Positions 9,639-18,495 of a DNA stretch of 64,000 nucleotides are shown piece after piece. Positions within the stretch are counted from its first letter, which is position 1, and each line of letters begins with the position of its first letter. Source of the stretch: Enhydrobacter aerosaccus (lineage in GTDB: Bacteria > Pseudomonadota > Alphaproteobacteria > Reyranellales > Reyranellaceae); contig NZ_FUWJ01000001.1 in the NCBI RefSeq assembly GCF_900167455.1, forward strand, positions 1,364,001-1,428,000. Reading direction: 5' to 3'. The notes below the pieces were generated by a model. That model was not told the origin of the DNA, made no database searches, and saw only the letters and a program-made list of their open reading frames with translations. The position numbers and the translations under genes were made by a program.

Positions 9639-10466
9639 TCAGGCTCTCGTCTTGGCCTCCTGCCAAAGGGCTTCCATTTCCTCCAGGGACGCCTCTGCAG
9701 GCTTGCGGCCTTTCTCGGCCAGGCGCTGCTCAACGTAGCGGAAACGTCGTTCAAACTTGTCGTTGGTGGAGCGCAGGGCGGCTTCCGGGTCGACCTTGCA
9801 ATGGCGCGCCAGGTTGGCAACGGCAAACAGCACGTCGCCCAGCTCGTCGGTAATCCTCATCCGGTCGCCGTCTGTTACTTGTAGTTCGGCACGGAGTTCA
9901 GCCAGCTCTTCTTCGATCTTGGCGATCACTGGGCCGATCTCGGTCCAATCGAACCCGACCCTTGCCGCCCGCTTCTGCAATTTCTCGGCCCGCAATAGGG
10001 CGGGAAGGGCCCGTGCGACCCCTTCCAACGTGCTGGCGGGCTGGCTTCCGGCCTTTTGTGCGCGCTCCGCGGCTTTTCGGGCTTCCCAGGATACGGTTTG
10101 GGCGTCCGCGTCAGCGATCTTCAGATCTCCGAAAACGTGGGGATGCCTGTCGATCATCTTCTCGGCGATGGCTGCCGCCACGTCATCGAAATCGAAGGCC
10201 TGGATCTCGCTGGCCATTTGGGAATGGTAGACGACCTGCAGCAGGAGATCGCCCAATTCCTCCTTGAGGCCCGACATGTCGTTCCGTTCAATCGCATCCG
10301 CCACCTCGTAGGCCTCTTCGATCGTGTAAGGAGCGATTGTCTGGAAGGTCTGGTCAATGTCCCAAGGACAGCCCTGGTCGCGGTCGCGCAGCCACGACAT
10401 CACGGCGCGCAGCCGAGCCAGGGGCTCCTTGGGAAGATTTTCCGGTGTGGGACGGGGCTTCGACAT
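9639..10466 (-). CDS. mazG: Nucleoside triphosphate pyrophosphohydrolase MazG
   Basis: MazG hydrolyses NTPs and dNTPs to monophosphates plus PPi, clearing aberrant nucleotides and moderating ppGpp. The 275-aa protein has the two tandem MazG domains of the enteric-type enzyme. The first carries EEAYEVADAIE and KEELGDLLLQVVYHSQMA (acidic EExxE and ExxD metal ligands); the second carries EEELAELRAEL and TDELGDVLFAVANLARH. The N-terminal RDQGCPWDIDQTFQTIAPYTIEEAYE is highly characteristic. It is last in the long minus-strand run and is separated from the preceding secreted-protein gene by an AT-rich 64-base gap that may hold its promoter. Confidence 0.95.
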   Translation of the reverse strand: MSKPRPTPENLPKEPLARLRAVMSWLRDRDQGCPWDIDQTFQTIAPYTIEEAYEVADAIERNDMSGLKEELGDLLLQVVYHSQMASEIQAFDFDDVAAAIAEKMIDRHPHVFGDLKIADADAQTVSWEARKAAERAQKAGSQPASTLEGVARALPALLRAEKLQKRAARVGFDWTEIGPVIAKIEEELAELRAELQVTDGDRMRITDELGDVLFAVANLARHCKVDPEAALRSTNDKFERRFRYVEQRLAEKGRKPAEASLEEMEALWQEAKTRA

Positions 10467-10530
10467 TGGGATCCAATTATCGTATAATATATATTATGAC
10501 AAATATAGATATGATAGGAATAACAAAAGA
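10467..10530 (-). promoter_or_regulatory. AT-rich intergenic region with 14-bp palindrome, possible mazG promoter
   Basis: The gap is strikingly AT-rich compared with everything around it. It contains a perfect 14-bp palindrome ATAATATATATTAT at 10484-10497. On the minus strand TTGTCA followed by TATAC/TAATT elements could form a promoter for mazG. No T-tract hairpin is seen, so a terminator is less likely. Function is inferred only from composition and position. Confidence 0.35.
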
Positions 10531-11259
10531 CTACCAATCTACTTTGATAGATGACTTTATGAGAGCCATAAGCCTTAGCCCGCGCTCCGCCTGGCTACCC
10601 GGAACGCCAAGAGTCATCAGAATTCCCGCTTTGGCGTCTTTGGGATTGGGAATGACCAGATCGAATACGGTCCGAGGCTCCCTGTCTGCACGGGTCGGCT
10701 TGATATTCTCGTAGACGATCAGGAAGGAGCCGTCCGTAAGCTTATGGGCCTGTACCTTGGCGCCGGGATGCCGGGCCAGGATCGTCCCTCCCTTGGTCGC
10801 GGCGTAATGCTCGGCATCACGTACGCCTTCGAAGGGAAAGTCGAGCGGCCAGGCAAGCAGCCGATAGCTCATATCCGCATTATAGGCGATGCCCCGCTCC
10901 GCTTCCTCGAACGCTTGCCATCCCAATGGCAGAGAGACGTCCAGTTTGACCCGCGGGAAGCGAATGCGCGCAAAGCTGCCGTTGTTGTCGATACTCAGGA
11001 CGCGCGCTCTAGCCGGCCCTGGGCCCTCCGGCAGCATGGGGTCGCCGCGGTCGAAGCTTGCCCCATGATCGGCCGTGGCAAAGTCTTTGAAGGTCAAGCC
11101 GCCCGCGTCCAAGCGATCTTGAGCAATGGCAGTTCCGCTCAGGGACACCAGAACGAGTCCCGCGATCGCCAACCAGCGAACGGACTCATTTTGTTTACGC
11201 TTATATATAACATCAACATATTTTGTTAATGCATTGATAAGAGGCGTTTTTTTACACAT
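10531..11259 (-). CDS. Unknown secreted protein
   Basis: I do not recognise a family for this 242-aa product. It has a 27-residue basic N-region followed by a hydrophobic core and signal-peptidase-like end (WLAIAGLVLVSLSGTAIA), so it is probably periplasmic or anchored. The rest is soluble, with segments such as IRFPRVKLDVSLPLGW and a C-terminal LIKSSIKVDW. The ATG at 11259 overlaps the end of the upstream hydrolase gene by 8 bases, and no other start precedes the signal sequence. The first 75 bases and the last 40 are much more AT-rich than the middle, unlike neighbouring genes; see findings. Confidence 0.7.
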   Translation of the reverse strand: MCKKTPLINALTKYVDVIYKRKQNESVRWLAIAGLVLVSLSGTAIAQDRLDAGGLTFKDFATADHGASFDRGDPMLPEGPGPARARVLSIDNNGSFARIRFPRVKLDVSLPLGWQAFEEAERGIAYNADMSYRLLAWPLDFPFEGVRDAEHYAATKGGTILARHPGAKVQAHKLTDGSFLIVYENIKPTRADREPRTVFDLVIPNPKDAKAGILMTLGVPGSQAERGLRLMALIKSSIKVDW

Positions 11260-12022
11260 CTATAACTAGCCCATCGTAGCATGGCCAGACATGGGACGGA
11301 GTCCGCCGATTGACCTCCACATAGTCCATGTCGACATGCAGGTTGGTCAGGAAGGCTCTCTGGGGAGCCACCCGTTCGATCCATTGCAGCGCCAGATCAA
11401 GATGGGCATGGGTCGGATGAGGCCGATAGCGCATGGCATCGACGATCATCACCTCTACCCCCTGAAGAAGGTCGAATGCCTCCTCCGGAAGAGCCACGAC
11501 ATCGTTGGCATAGGCCACGGAACCGAAGCGGAATCCCAACGACTGAATCGTCCCATGATCCTGAGGGATCGGAATCACCGAAAGGCCGCCTGCGCTGAAG
11601 GGCCCTCGGATTTCGTGTGCTTCGTAGAGCGGGTTGTAAAATCCCCCCTCTTCGGCCTCGAAACAGTAGCCAAAACGCCGCCGCAGGATTGTCAGTGTCC
11701 GCTTGTCGGCCCAAGCCTCGATCTGGCCTTGGCGGAAGACATAGGGGCGCAGATCGTCGATCCCGTGGCACTGGTCGGCGTGATCGTGCGTCCAGACCAC
11801 GGCGTCTATTCGCTCCACCTTGGCGGCCAGCAACTGGGCGCGCAGGTCGGGCGAGGTGTCGACGAGCACTGTCTTGCCTTGATCCTGCACCAGAATGGAG
11901 CATCTGGTGCGCCGGTTGCGCCGATCCAGTGGATCGGCCGCTCCCCAGTCGCCGAGCCCATCCTGTCCGCCCACGCGTGGCACACCGCCAGAAGTACCGC
12001 AGCCAAGGATCGTTACCCGCAC
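11252..12022 (-). CDS. MBL-fold metallo-hydrolase, PhnP-like
   Basis: This is a metallo-beta-lactamase-fold phosphodiesterase-type enzyme, 256 aa. It starts with the PhnP/RNase Z-like LGCGTSGGVPR motif and has the metal-binding WTHDHADQCHGIDDLR (HxHxDH), later ligands around IPQDHGT and VDAMRY, and a C-terminal histidine in TNLHVDMDY. In many alphaproteobacteria this gene follows the TatD-family gene, as here, with a 10-base overlap. PhnP acts on cyclic ribose phosphates in phosphonate use, but no phn genes are present, so a general phosphodiesterase role is safer. Confidence 0.88.
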   Translation of the reverse strand: MRVTILGCGTSGGVPRVGGQDGLGDWGAADPLDRRNRRTRCSILVQDQGKTVLVDTSPDLRAQLLAAKVERIDAVVWTHDHADQCHGIDDLRPYVFRQGQIEAWADKRTLTILRRRFGYCFEAEEGGFYNPLYEAHEIRGPFSAGGLSVIPIPQDHGTIQSLGFRFGSVAYANDVVALPEEAFDLLQGVEVMIVDAMRYRPHPTHAHLDLALQWIERVAPQRAFLTNLHVDMDYVEVNRRTPSHVWPCYDGLVIDV

Positions 12023-12801
12023 TCCGATTGCTCCGCCTTGGTGAAGAGTCGGAAGAAATTGGCGGTCGTGGCGGCCTCGAGCTCCGACACGTCGATACGC
12101 TTCAGCTCAGCGACCTTGGCGGCGGTATGCGCGATGAACGCCGGTTCGTTCGTCTTACCGCGCTTGGGAACAGGCGCCAGATAGGGGGCATCGGTCTCCA
12201 CCAGGATGCGCTCCAGCGGAATATCCCGCACGATCGCACGAAGGTCGTCCGCTGCCTTGAAGGTGACGATGCCGGAAATGGAAATGTACATGCCCAGCGA
12301 AAGAGCCCGTCTAGCCAAATCGGCGCCGGAGCTGAAGCAGTGGATCAGTCCGGGAAACGGCCCCTTCCGATACTCCTCCTCGAGGATGCTCCCGGTCTCG
12401 GCATCGGCGTTGCGGGTGTGGACGATCAGGGGCAGGCCAGTTTCCCGGGCAGCCGCAATATGGGCCCGAAAGCTCTCGGCTTGCTCCTCGCGCGGACTGT
12501 GGTCGTAATAGAAGTCGAGGCCAGTCTCGCCTATCCCGATCACCTTGGCATGCTGTGCGGCCTCGATGAGCCGGGCCGGAGAACGTTGCCCTTCCTCCTT
12601 TGCTTCGTGCGGATGGACACCGACCGAGCACCACACATTGCCGTGTCGCTCGGCAATGGCCCGCACCCGATCGAATTGATCCAGACGGGTGCCGATGCTG
12701 AGCATGCCGCCGACCCCCGCTCCCTTTGCGCGAGCCAGCACGCCAGCCTCGTCGGCCGACAGTTCGGGGAAATCGAGATGACAGTGACTGTCGATCAGCA
12801 T
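12013..12801 (-). CDS. TatD-family metal-dependent hydrolase (YcfH-like DNase)
   Basis: The 262-aa product has the TatD-family amidohydrolase motifs: SHCHLDFPEL near the N-terminus, GETGLDFYYDHSPREEQ, HTRNADAET, IHCFSS and DAPYLAPVP, all carrying expected metal ligands. Members are 3'-5' DNA exonucleases or deoxyribonucleases. The context metG-tatD near holB and tmk matches the tmk-holB-ycfH neighbourhood of many proteobacteria. The gene begins one base after the metG stop and overlaps the next gene. Confidence 0.92.
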   Translation of the reverse strand: MLIDSHCHLDFPELSADEAGVLARAKGAGVGGMLSIGTRLDQFDRVRAIAERHGNVWCSVGVHPHEAKEEGQRSPARLIEAAQHAKVIGIGETGLDFYYDHSPREEQAESFRAHIAAARETGLPLIVHTRNADAETGSILEEEYRKGPFPGLIHCFSSGADLARRALSLGMYISISGIVTFKAADDLRAIVRDIPLERILVETDAPYLAPVPKRGKTNEPAFIAHTAAKVAELKRIDVSELEAATTANFFRLFTKAEQSECG

Positions 12802-12802
12802 G

Positions 12803-14356
12803 TCAGCTTGCGGCTTTGGCTGCCGCCTCGACGAAGCGCGGAAAGACCCCCTGGGGTTTCGGCAGCATGGCGCCCGGTTGCAGCTCGTGATCGAAGTCGG
12901 CGAACGTCCTGCGGTCTGCCGCTATGGCAAGCTGATCGAGAATCCTCGACGCCGAGTCGGGCATGAACGGCTGGAGCAGCATCGTTATGCGGCGAATCGT
13001 TTCGAAAAGCACCCACAGCACCGTGTCGCGCCGCCCTGGGTCGGTCTTGGCGAGCGCCCAGGGTGCCTGAGCATCGACATAGCGATTGGCATCGGCGATG
13101 ACCTCCCAGATCGTTGTCAGCGCGCGATGGAACGCCTGTTCGTCGAGTTCCGCTCTTACAGTTGCGAGAAGCCCGCGGGCGCGATCGAGCAAGGCGTTAT
13201 CTGACTCATGGAGCGGCCCCTTGGCAGGAATCTTCTCTCCGCAATTCTTGGCGATGATCGACAGCACGCGCTGACACAGGTTGCCATAAGCATTGGCGAG
13301 GTCGCCGTTCAGTCGGCCGATCAGCGCCCGCTTCTGGAAGTCGCCGTCGTTGCCGAACGGAACTTCTCGCAGCAGGAAGTAGCGCACCGGATCGAGACCG
13401 TACGTCTTCACCAGTTCGATCGGATCGATGGCGTTTCCAAGGGATTTGGAGATCTTCTGGCCTTCGTTGGTCCACCAGCCGTGAGCGAACACGCGCCTGG
13501 GCGGCTCCAGCCCCGCAGCCATGAGGAAGGCCGGCCAGAACACGCAGTGGAAGCGAATGATATCCTTGCCGACCATGTGCAGATTGGCCGGCCAATACTT
13601 CCACAGGGGATTACTCGTATCGGGATAGCCGCACTCGGTAATGTAGTTCGTGAGCGCGTCCAGCCAGACATACATGATGTGCTTGGTATCTCCGGGGACC
13701 GGAATGCCCCACGAGAAACTGGTCCGCGACACCGAGAGATCCTGCAGGCCACCCTTCACGAAGCTGATGACTTCGTTGCGTCGGCTATCCGGCCCGATGA
13801 AGCCCGGATTGTTCTCGTAAAAGGCCAGGAGCCGGTCGGTCCAGGCCGACAGCTTGAAGAAATAGGAAGGCTCCTCGACCCAGTCGACTTCCGCTCCGGT
13901 CGAGATCGCGTGGCGCTTGCCGTCTGAACCTATCGCGGTTTCGCCTTCGACAAAGTAGGTTTCGTCGCGCACGGAATACCAGCCCGCATACTTGCCAAGA
14001 TAGATGTCGCCTGCAGCGACCAACCTCTCCCACAAGGCCTGGCAAGATGCGTAGTGCCTCGGCTCCGTCGTCCGGATGAAATTGTCCGGGCTGTAATTCA
14101 TCGTGCGGATGAGATCGCGGAACGACTGGCTGACCTTGTCGGTAAATGCCTGAGGTGCCAATCCAGCGGCGGCGGCCGCCTTCTCGATCTTCTGGCCGTG
14201 CTCGTCTGTACCTGTCAGGAAATGGACATCTCGTCCATCAAGACGCATGAACCGCGCAAGGACATCGCAGGCAAGAGTCGTGTAGGCATGCCCGATATGG
14301 GGCACGTCATTCACATAATAGATTGGCGTGGTGATGTAATAAGTACGGCCCGACAT
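12803..14356 (-). CDS. metG: Methionyl-tRNA synthetase
   Basis: MetRS charges tRNA-Met. The 517-aa enzyme has the class I signatures PHIGHAYTT (HIGH) near residue 20 and KISKSLGN (KMSKS variant) near 300, plus TGTDEHGQKI and the WLDALTNYI motif. The connective peptide has no four-Cys zinc knuckle (YAGWYSVRDETYF), so it is the short zinc-free form, and it lacks the C-terminal EMAP-like dimerisation domain of E. coli MetG, both normal in alphaproteobacteria. It lies between holB and the TatD gene. Confidence 0.97.
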   Translation of the reverse strand: MSGRTYYITTPIYYVNDVPHIGHAYTTLACDVLARFMRLDGRDVHFLTGTDEHGQKIEKAAAAAGLAPQAFTDKVSQSFRDLIRTMNYSPDNFIRTTEPRHYASCQALWERLVAAGDIYLGKYAGWYSVRDETYFVEGETAIGSDGKRHAISTGAEVDWVEEPSYFFKLSAWTDRLLAFYENNPGFIGPDSRRNEVISFVKGGLQDLSVSRTSFSWGIPVPGDTKHIMYVWLDALTNYITECGYPDTSNPLWKYWPANLHMVGKDIIRFHCVFWPAFLMAAGLEPPRRVFAHGWWTNEGQKISKSLGNAIDPIELVKTYGLDPVRYFLLREVPFGNDGDFQKRALIGRLNGDLANAYGNLCQRVLSIIAKNCGEKIPAKGPLHESDNALLDRARGLLATVRAELDEQAFHRALTTIWEVIADANRYVDAQAPWALAKTDPGRRDTVLWVLFETIRRITMLLQPFMPDSASRILDQLAIAADRRTFADFDHELQPGAMLPKPQGVFPRFVEAAAKAAS

Positions 14357-14411
14357 GATTGACTGAACTCCGGACGACTATCGCCCTCCCGGCGCGCCGG
14401 GTTCAGCGCCT

Positions 14412-15539
14412 TTAGCGCATCGCCGATTGGAGAACCAGGAAGCTGCCAAGCACCGTCTGCTTGCGATCGAGATTGACGGCGTCGGCACGGGACAACAGGT
14501 GCGTGACCTTTTCCCATGCCTCCAGCCAGCGATCAAGGCTGGCTGCCCCTAGCAGCTTGGCGTGCAGGCCCGCCTCGGCCGGCACGATGGGGCGCTCCTC
14601 CCTGCCGATCGCTCCGCGGCGGGCAAGCCCTTTCAGCCAACCGTCGAAAAGGTAACCGAGCGAGCGCCAATCGGCATTTGCCTCCTCGCCCCGACGGGCG
14701 AACCGCTCGGCAAAGCCATGCAGACGCGGCATGTCGAGATCCGGCAGAGTCGCCAGCACTTCCACCATTTCGCGATAGAGACCAAGGCTTCCCGCACTGG
14801 CCAGTTCAAGCGCTCGACCTATGCTGCCTTCCGCCAGGCCGGCGAGTGCCGCGCGTTCCTCGTCGGTCGTGCCGGGCGCATAGTCGCCGAGCAACTGGAC
14901 GACCGTCTGATCGGGCAGCGGTTGAAGGGCCAGCCGTCGACAACGCGACCGGATGGTTGGCAGCAGCCGTCCGGTTGCATGGGCGACAATCAGCAGGACC
15001 GCGTTGGGCGGCGGTTCTTCCAGGATCTTCAGCACCGCGTTGGCGGCGTTGCGATTCATCTCGTCGGCCGCGTCGACGATGGCGACCCGCCATTCACCCA
15101 TCGCCGGCGTCATGTGCATGAACTCGCCCAAGCCTCTTACATCGTCGACTGAAATCTCGGTTCGAATGCGGCCGGTATCCGGATTGAGGCTTCGGCGGAG
15201 ATGAAACAGATCCGGATGCGATCGCGCATCGACCAGGGCACGGCCAGGTGCTTGTGGCATCACGTCCAAGCTATCGGGGGTGCTGGCAAACAACCCACCG
15301 GGTTGGCCGGCCAGAAGAAAGCGCGCAAAGCGCCAGGCCAGCGTCGCTTTGCCGATGCCACGCGGTCCGGTCAGCAGCCACGCATGATGCAAGCGGCCGA
15401 TCTGCTGGGACACCAGCATCGTTCGTTCTGCCAATTCATGCCCGATCAGGCGGTTGTTGCGCCACGGTGCGGGCCAGTCATAGGGCCATTCGAGTTTTTC
15501 GAGTTCCGCCGGATCGGCGCTCGTCTTGCCGCGGGCCAT
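14412..15539 (-). CDS. holB: DNA polymerase III delta' subunit
   Basis: HolB is the clamp-loader subunit that helps load the beta clamp. The 375-aa product has a P-loop (LTGPRGIGKATLA) and clamp-loader features such as the SRC-like TIRSRCRRLALQPL and the sensor region DEMNRNAANAVLKILEEPP. No four-Cys zinc finger is evident in the ATPase domain. It lies between tmk (3-base gap) and metG, the standard tmk-holB-metG-tatD order, supporting the call over DnaX. Confidence 0.94.
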   Translation of the reverse strand: MARGKTSADPAELEKLEWPYDWPAPWRNNRLIGHELAERTMLVSQQIGRLHHAWLLTGPRGIGKATLAWRFARFLLAGQPGGLFASTPDSLDVMPQAPGRALVDARSHPDLFHLRRSLNPDTGRIRTEISVDDVRGLGEFMHMTPAMGEWRVAIVDAADEMNRNAANAVLKILEEPPPNAVLLIVAHATGRLLPTIRSRCRRLALQPLPDQTVVQLLGDYAPGTTDEERAALAGLAEGSIGRALELASAGSLGLYREMVEVLATLPDLDMPRLHGFAERFARRGEEANADWRSLGYLFDGWLKGLARRGAIGREERPIVPAEAGLHAKLLGAASLDRWLEAWEKVTHLLSRADAVNLDRKQTVLGSFLVLQSAMR

Positions 15540-15542
15540 GGA

Positions 15543-16184
15543 TCAGACGCTCTCGAGACGCTCGCCAACCGTACGCGCAACGTCGCCCGCCACGCTCTCG
15601 ATATCGCGGTTGGCGTCGATGACAACGCATCGACCGGGCTCGCTCCTGGCGATTTCCAGGAAACCGGCGCGAACTCGATCGTGGAAGCTGCGCGGCAGCG
15701 TCTCGTAGCGTGTCTCGACGCCCCGGCGCGCCGCAGCGCGAGCCAGACCAACTTCGACCGGAAGATCGAGGATCACGGTAAGATCCGGTCGGAACGGACC
15801 GACGGCGATGTTGTAGAGTGCCTCGAGTTCTGCAAGATCGAGTCCGTGGCCGTATCCCTGATACGCACGCGTGGAATCGGCAAAGCGGTCGCTGACGACC
15901 CAGGCGCCGCGCTTCAAGGCTGGCCATACTGTTGCGCGTAAATGGTCTCGGCGCGCCGCGAAATGCAACAGGGCCTCAGTCTTGCCGTCCCATCGGTCAG
16001 CCGGACCTTCAACCAGTAGCTTGCGGATCATCTCCGCGCCGCTCGATCCCCCCGGCTCGCGGGTCGTGACGACGGTATGACCGCGCCCTTCGAGCCATTC
16101 CTTGAGGCGAGCGATCTGGGTCGATTTGCCGGCTCCCTCTCCCCCTTCCAGGGTTATGAATCGAGCCGCTTCGCCCTCGTTCAC
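15543..16184 (-). CDS. tmk: Thymidylate kinase
   Basis: Tmk phosphorylates dTMP to dTDP. The 213-aa product has the P-loop ITLEGGEGAGKST, the DR(F/Y) motif SDRFADSTRAYQG and the TREPGG segment that contacts dTMP. The GTG start at 16184 overlaps the carboxypeptidase stop (GTGA), giving MNEGEAARFITLEGG; a longer reading to 16532 lies inside the upstream gene and is rejected. The length is typical for bacterial Tmk. Confidence 0.95.
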   Translation of the reverse strand: MNEGEAARFITLEGGEGAGKSTQIARLKEWLEGRGHTVVTTREPGGSSGAEMIRKLLVEGPADRWDGKTEALLHFAARRDHLRATVWPALKRGAWVVSDRFADSTRAYQGYGHGLDLAELEALYNIAVGPFRPDLTVILDLPVEVGLARAAARRGVETRYETLPRSFHDRVRAGFLEIARSEPGRCVVIDANRDIESVAGDVARTVGERLESV

Positions 16185-17500
16185 GAGAGCCAGCCGAACA
16201 GATAATGTTTGGCGGCGGCTGCGATGCGCCCGACGATCCCAAGCTTCGGCACATCTGTACCGGCTTCGAGCGGATACTCCACCGTTCGCCCATCGGGAAA
16301 GGTGATTGCTGCGGTCCCCAACTTCGTTCCCTTGGCGATCGGCGCCGGTACCGGTCCGTCGAACTTTGCGACGACACGCGGTTGGGCGGTCTGCCCCACT
16401 GTCGTCGTCATCTGGACAGCCGTTGGGATGACGAGCGGTACCTTGTCCAAAGCACCGAGCCACACAGGCGCTTCGGCCAACATATCTCCGGCACGCAAGA
16501 TGGTCGTGTTGCTGGACTCCCGGAAGCCCCATTCGATCAGCCGCGCCGTCTCCTGGGCGCGATCAGCCATCGATGTCAGTCCATTGAGGACGAGAACTAG
16601 GCGGCGCCCGTCGCGAATCGCCGAGGTCGTCTGGCCAAATCCCCCCTCCTCGGTGTGGCCCGTCTTCAGGCCGTCGACGCCGGGAACGCTTTTGAGCTCG
16701 AGATTCCGGTTGGCTTGGGTCTTGCCGTTGTAGGTAAATTCCCGCTGCGCGTAATAGTGATAATACTGCGGGAAATCCTTGATCGTCCGGGCTGCAAGGA
16801 CGGCGAGATCGTGCGCCGTCACATGTTGGCCTTCCGCCGGCCAGCCGGAAGAATTCTTGAACACCGATCCTGTCAATCCAAGCTCGCGAGCCTTCTTGTT
16901 CATCCGCTCGGCGAAGGATTCCTCGCTGCCCGCCATGCCTTCGGCCACGGCGACGCTGGCATCGTTACCGGAGACAACAATGATGCCTTGGACCAGGTCC
17001 GCGATACTTGCCTCGGCGCCCAACTCCAGGAACATGGTCGAAGAATGAACGCCGCGCGTGATGGCATAGGCGCGGTCGCTGACCTTGAACAAGGTATCCG
17101 GCTTCAGTTTGCCTGCTGCCAGATCCTCGAACAGCAGGTAGACCGTCATCATCTTGGCCATCGATGACGGTGCCATCGGCTTGTCGGCGTCCTTGGCCAG
17201 CAAGACGGCACCGGTCTGCGCATCTATCATGTACGCGAAACGCGCGATGGTCGTCGGACCGATCTGGGAAGGGCCAGCCGCCTCTAGCTTGGCGGCCTGT
17301 GCCGCCGCTGCCTGCTTAGGTCCGAGCGGCTTGGTGTTGGGGGTGGCAGGCTTTGCCGGCGCAGGCTTCTGGGTTTGGTGCCGGTTCGGCGTCTGCTGTT
17401 GGGCGCCAACCGTATGCGCAGCACCCGCAAAGCCGGCCAGCGCGAGGAGGGCCAGGAGCCAAAAAGATCGATTAATCGGCCACGACACGGGCATCACCAT
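16181..17500 (-). CDS. D-alanyl-D-alanine carboxypeptidase (PBP5/6 family)
   Basis: This is a low-molecular-weight penicillin-binding protein that trims the terminal D-Ala of peptidoglycan stem peptides. The 439-aa product has an N-terminal signal sequence (WLLALLALAGFAGAAHTVGA), a proline/alanine-rich linker, and the active-site triad: SSMAKMM (SxxK), SGNDASVA (SxN) and KTGHTEEGG (KTG). A C-terminal PBP5_C-like beta domain and a short amphipathic end (HYLFGWLS) follow, suggesting peripheral attachment to the inner membrane. Its start overlaps rlpA's stop by 29 bases; the second Met at 17494 is an alternative. The neighbours rlpA and mltB-like make a peptidoglycan cluster. Confidence 0.94.
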   Translation of the reverse strand: MVMPVSWPINRSFWLLALLALAGFAGAAHTVGAQQQTPNRHQTQKPAPAKPATPNTKPLGPKQAAAAQAAKLEAAGPSQIGPTTIARFAYMIDAQTGAVLLAKDADKPMAPSSMAKMMTVYLLFEDLAAGKLKPDTLFKVSDRAYAITRGVHSSTMFLELGAEASIADLVQGIIVVSGNDASVAVAEGMAGSEESFAERMNKKARELGLTGSVFKNSSGWPAEGQHVTAHDLAVLAARTIKDFPQYYHYYAQREFTYNGKTQANRNLELKSVPGVDGLKTGHTEEGGFGQTTSAIRDGRRLVLVLNGLTSMADRAQETARLIEWGFRESSNTTILRAGDMLAEAPVWLGALDKVPLVIPTAVQMTTTVGQTAQPRVVAKFDGPVPAPIAKGTKLGTAAITFPDGRTVEYPLEAGTDVPKLGIVGRIAAAAKHYLFGWLS

Positions 17501-18482
17501 AACCTGAGCGCTTCAACCGGTCGGCAACAATGCCGGCGGCATCGGAAGTCGTATACGGCCCGAGGCGAACGCGGAAGACCTCTCGTCCACCGGCCGTTCC
17601 CTGGGAGATTTCGGTCGTGCCATAGCTCGCCACCAGGTCGCGCTGGCGTTCGGCATTGGTCATGCTTGAAAACGAGCCCGCCTGAACAAAAAAGCCGCCT
17701 GCCGCGTGCGATGCTGCCGCCAGGGAGGCTACCGTAACGTTACTGGGGCTGGTGAAGGGACGCGGCGCGGGCTGCTGGACAGGCACGGGCGCCGTCCAAA
17801 CCGGCGGCTGTTGTACGACTGGCGGCGGTGGCGGCGGTTGGGCCGCCTGCACGACAGCTGGCGGTGACGCCGCCGTACCGCCGCGGCCCGATGAAACCCG
17901 CGCCACTGCTGCCATTTGCTCCGCAGGGCCACCACCGCCCAAGGCGACCTCCTTGACGGCCATGCTCTCGTTCGGCAGCTGGTCGATCCGGATATGAGCC
18001 GTGCCGGTGCGGATCATGCCGAGTTCCTCGGCCGTCGCCCGGGATACGTCGAGGATGCGGCTGCGGGCATAGGGGCCGCGATCGTTGATCCGGACGGTCG
18101 TCGACTGGCCATTGTCCAGGTTGGTTACGCGGACGATAGCTGGCATCTGAAGAGTGCGGTGAGCGGCCGTGCGCTCGGCTTGGTTATAGACTTCGCCATT
18201 CGCCGTGTATTTGCCGTGGAAGCCTGGCCCATACCAGGAGGCTGTCCCGGTCTCGACGTGATTGAATTCCTCCTGGGGAACGTATGTGACACCATCGATC
18301 GTATAAGGCGCGCCAACCTTGTATGTCCCACGAGAAGCCGTGGAGGGGGCCCCTCCTCGATGAGAGCCGCAGCCGGCGAGTGAGGCCGCGACAAGAACAA
18401 GGGCCAGCGTCTTTAGCGCAAAGACAGCGTCCAAACGCCTCCGGTCAGCTAATGGGGCCATTTGGCGGCAAGCATACATCAT
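17472..18482 (-). CDS. rlpA: Septal ring lytic transglycosylase-type lipoprotein RlpA
   Basis: RlpA cleaves peptide-free glycan strands at division sites. The product (336 aa from ATG 18482) carries a lipoprotein signal ending in the lipobox LAGC, the double-psi beta-barrel domain (TASWYGPGFHGKYTANGEVYNQ with catalytic-type residues, RVTNLDNGQSTTVRINDRGPY), a Pro/Gln-rich linker and a C-terminal SPOR domain (FFVQAGSFSSMTNAERQ, VRLGPYTTSDAA) that binds denuded glycan. An in-frame ATG at 18680 is rejected because it lies inside mltB and would bury the lipobox; starts at 18482, 18479 or 18461 all keep it. Confidence 0.92.
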   Translation of the reverse strand: MMYACRQMAPLADRRRLDAVFALKTLALVLVAASLAGCGSHRGGAPSTASRGTYKVGAPYTIDGVTYVPQEEFNHVETGTASWYGPGFHGKYTANGEVYNQAERTAAHRTLQMPAIVRVTNLDNGQSTTVRINDRGPYARSRILDVSRATAEELGMIRTGTAHIRIDQLPNESMAVKEVALGGGGPAEQMAAVARVSSGRGGTAASPPAVVQAAQPPPPPPVVQQPPVWTAPVPVQQPAPRPFTSPSNVTVASLAAASHAAGGFFVQAGSFSSMTNAERQRDLVASYGTTEISQGTAGGREVFRVRLGPYTTSDAAGIVADRLKRSGYGDARVVAD

Positions 18483-18495
18483 ATTGTGGCCCCGG

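Noticed and set aside
10467..11275. Insertion sequence or phage remnant
   Set aside because: There is no transposase or integrase frame and no terminal inverted repeats or target duplication that I can find; only composition is odd.
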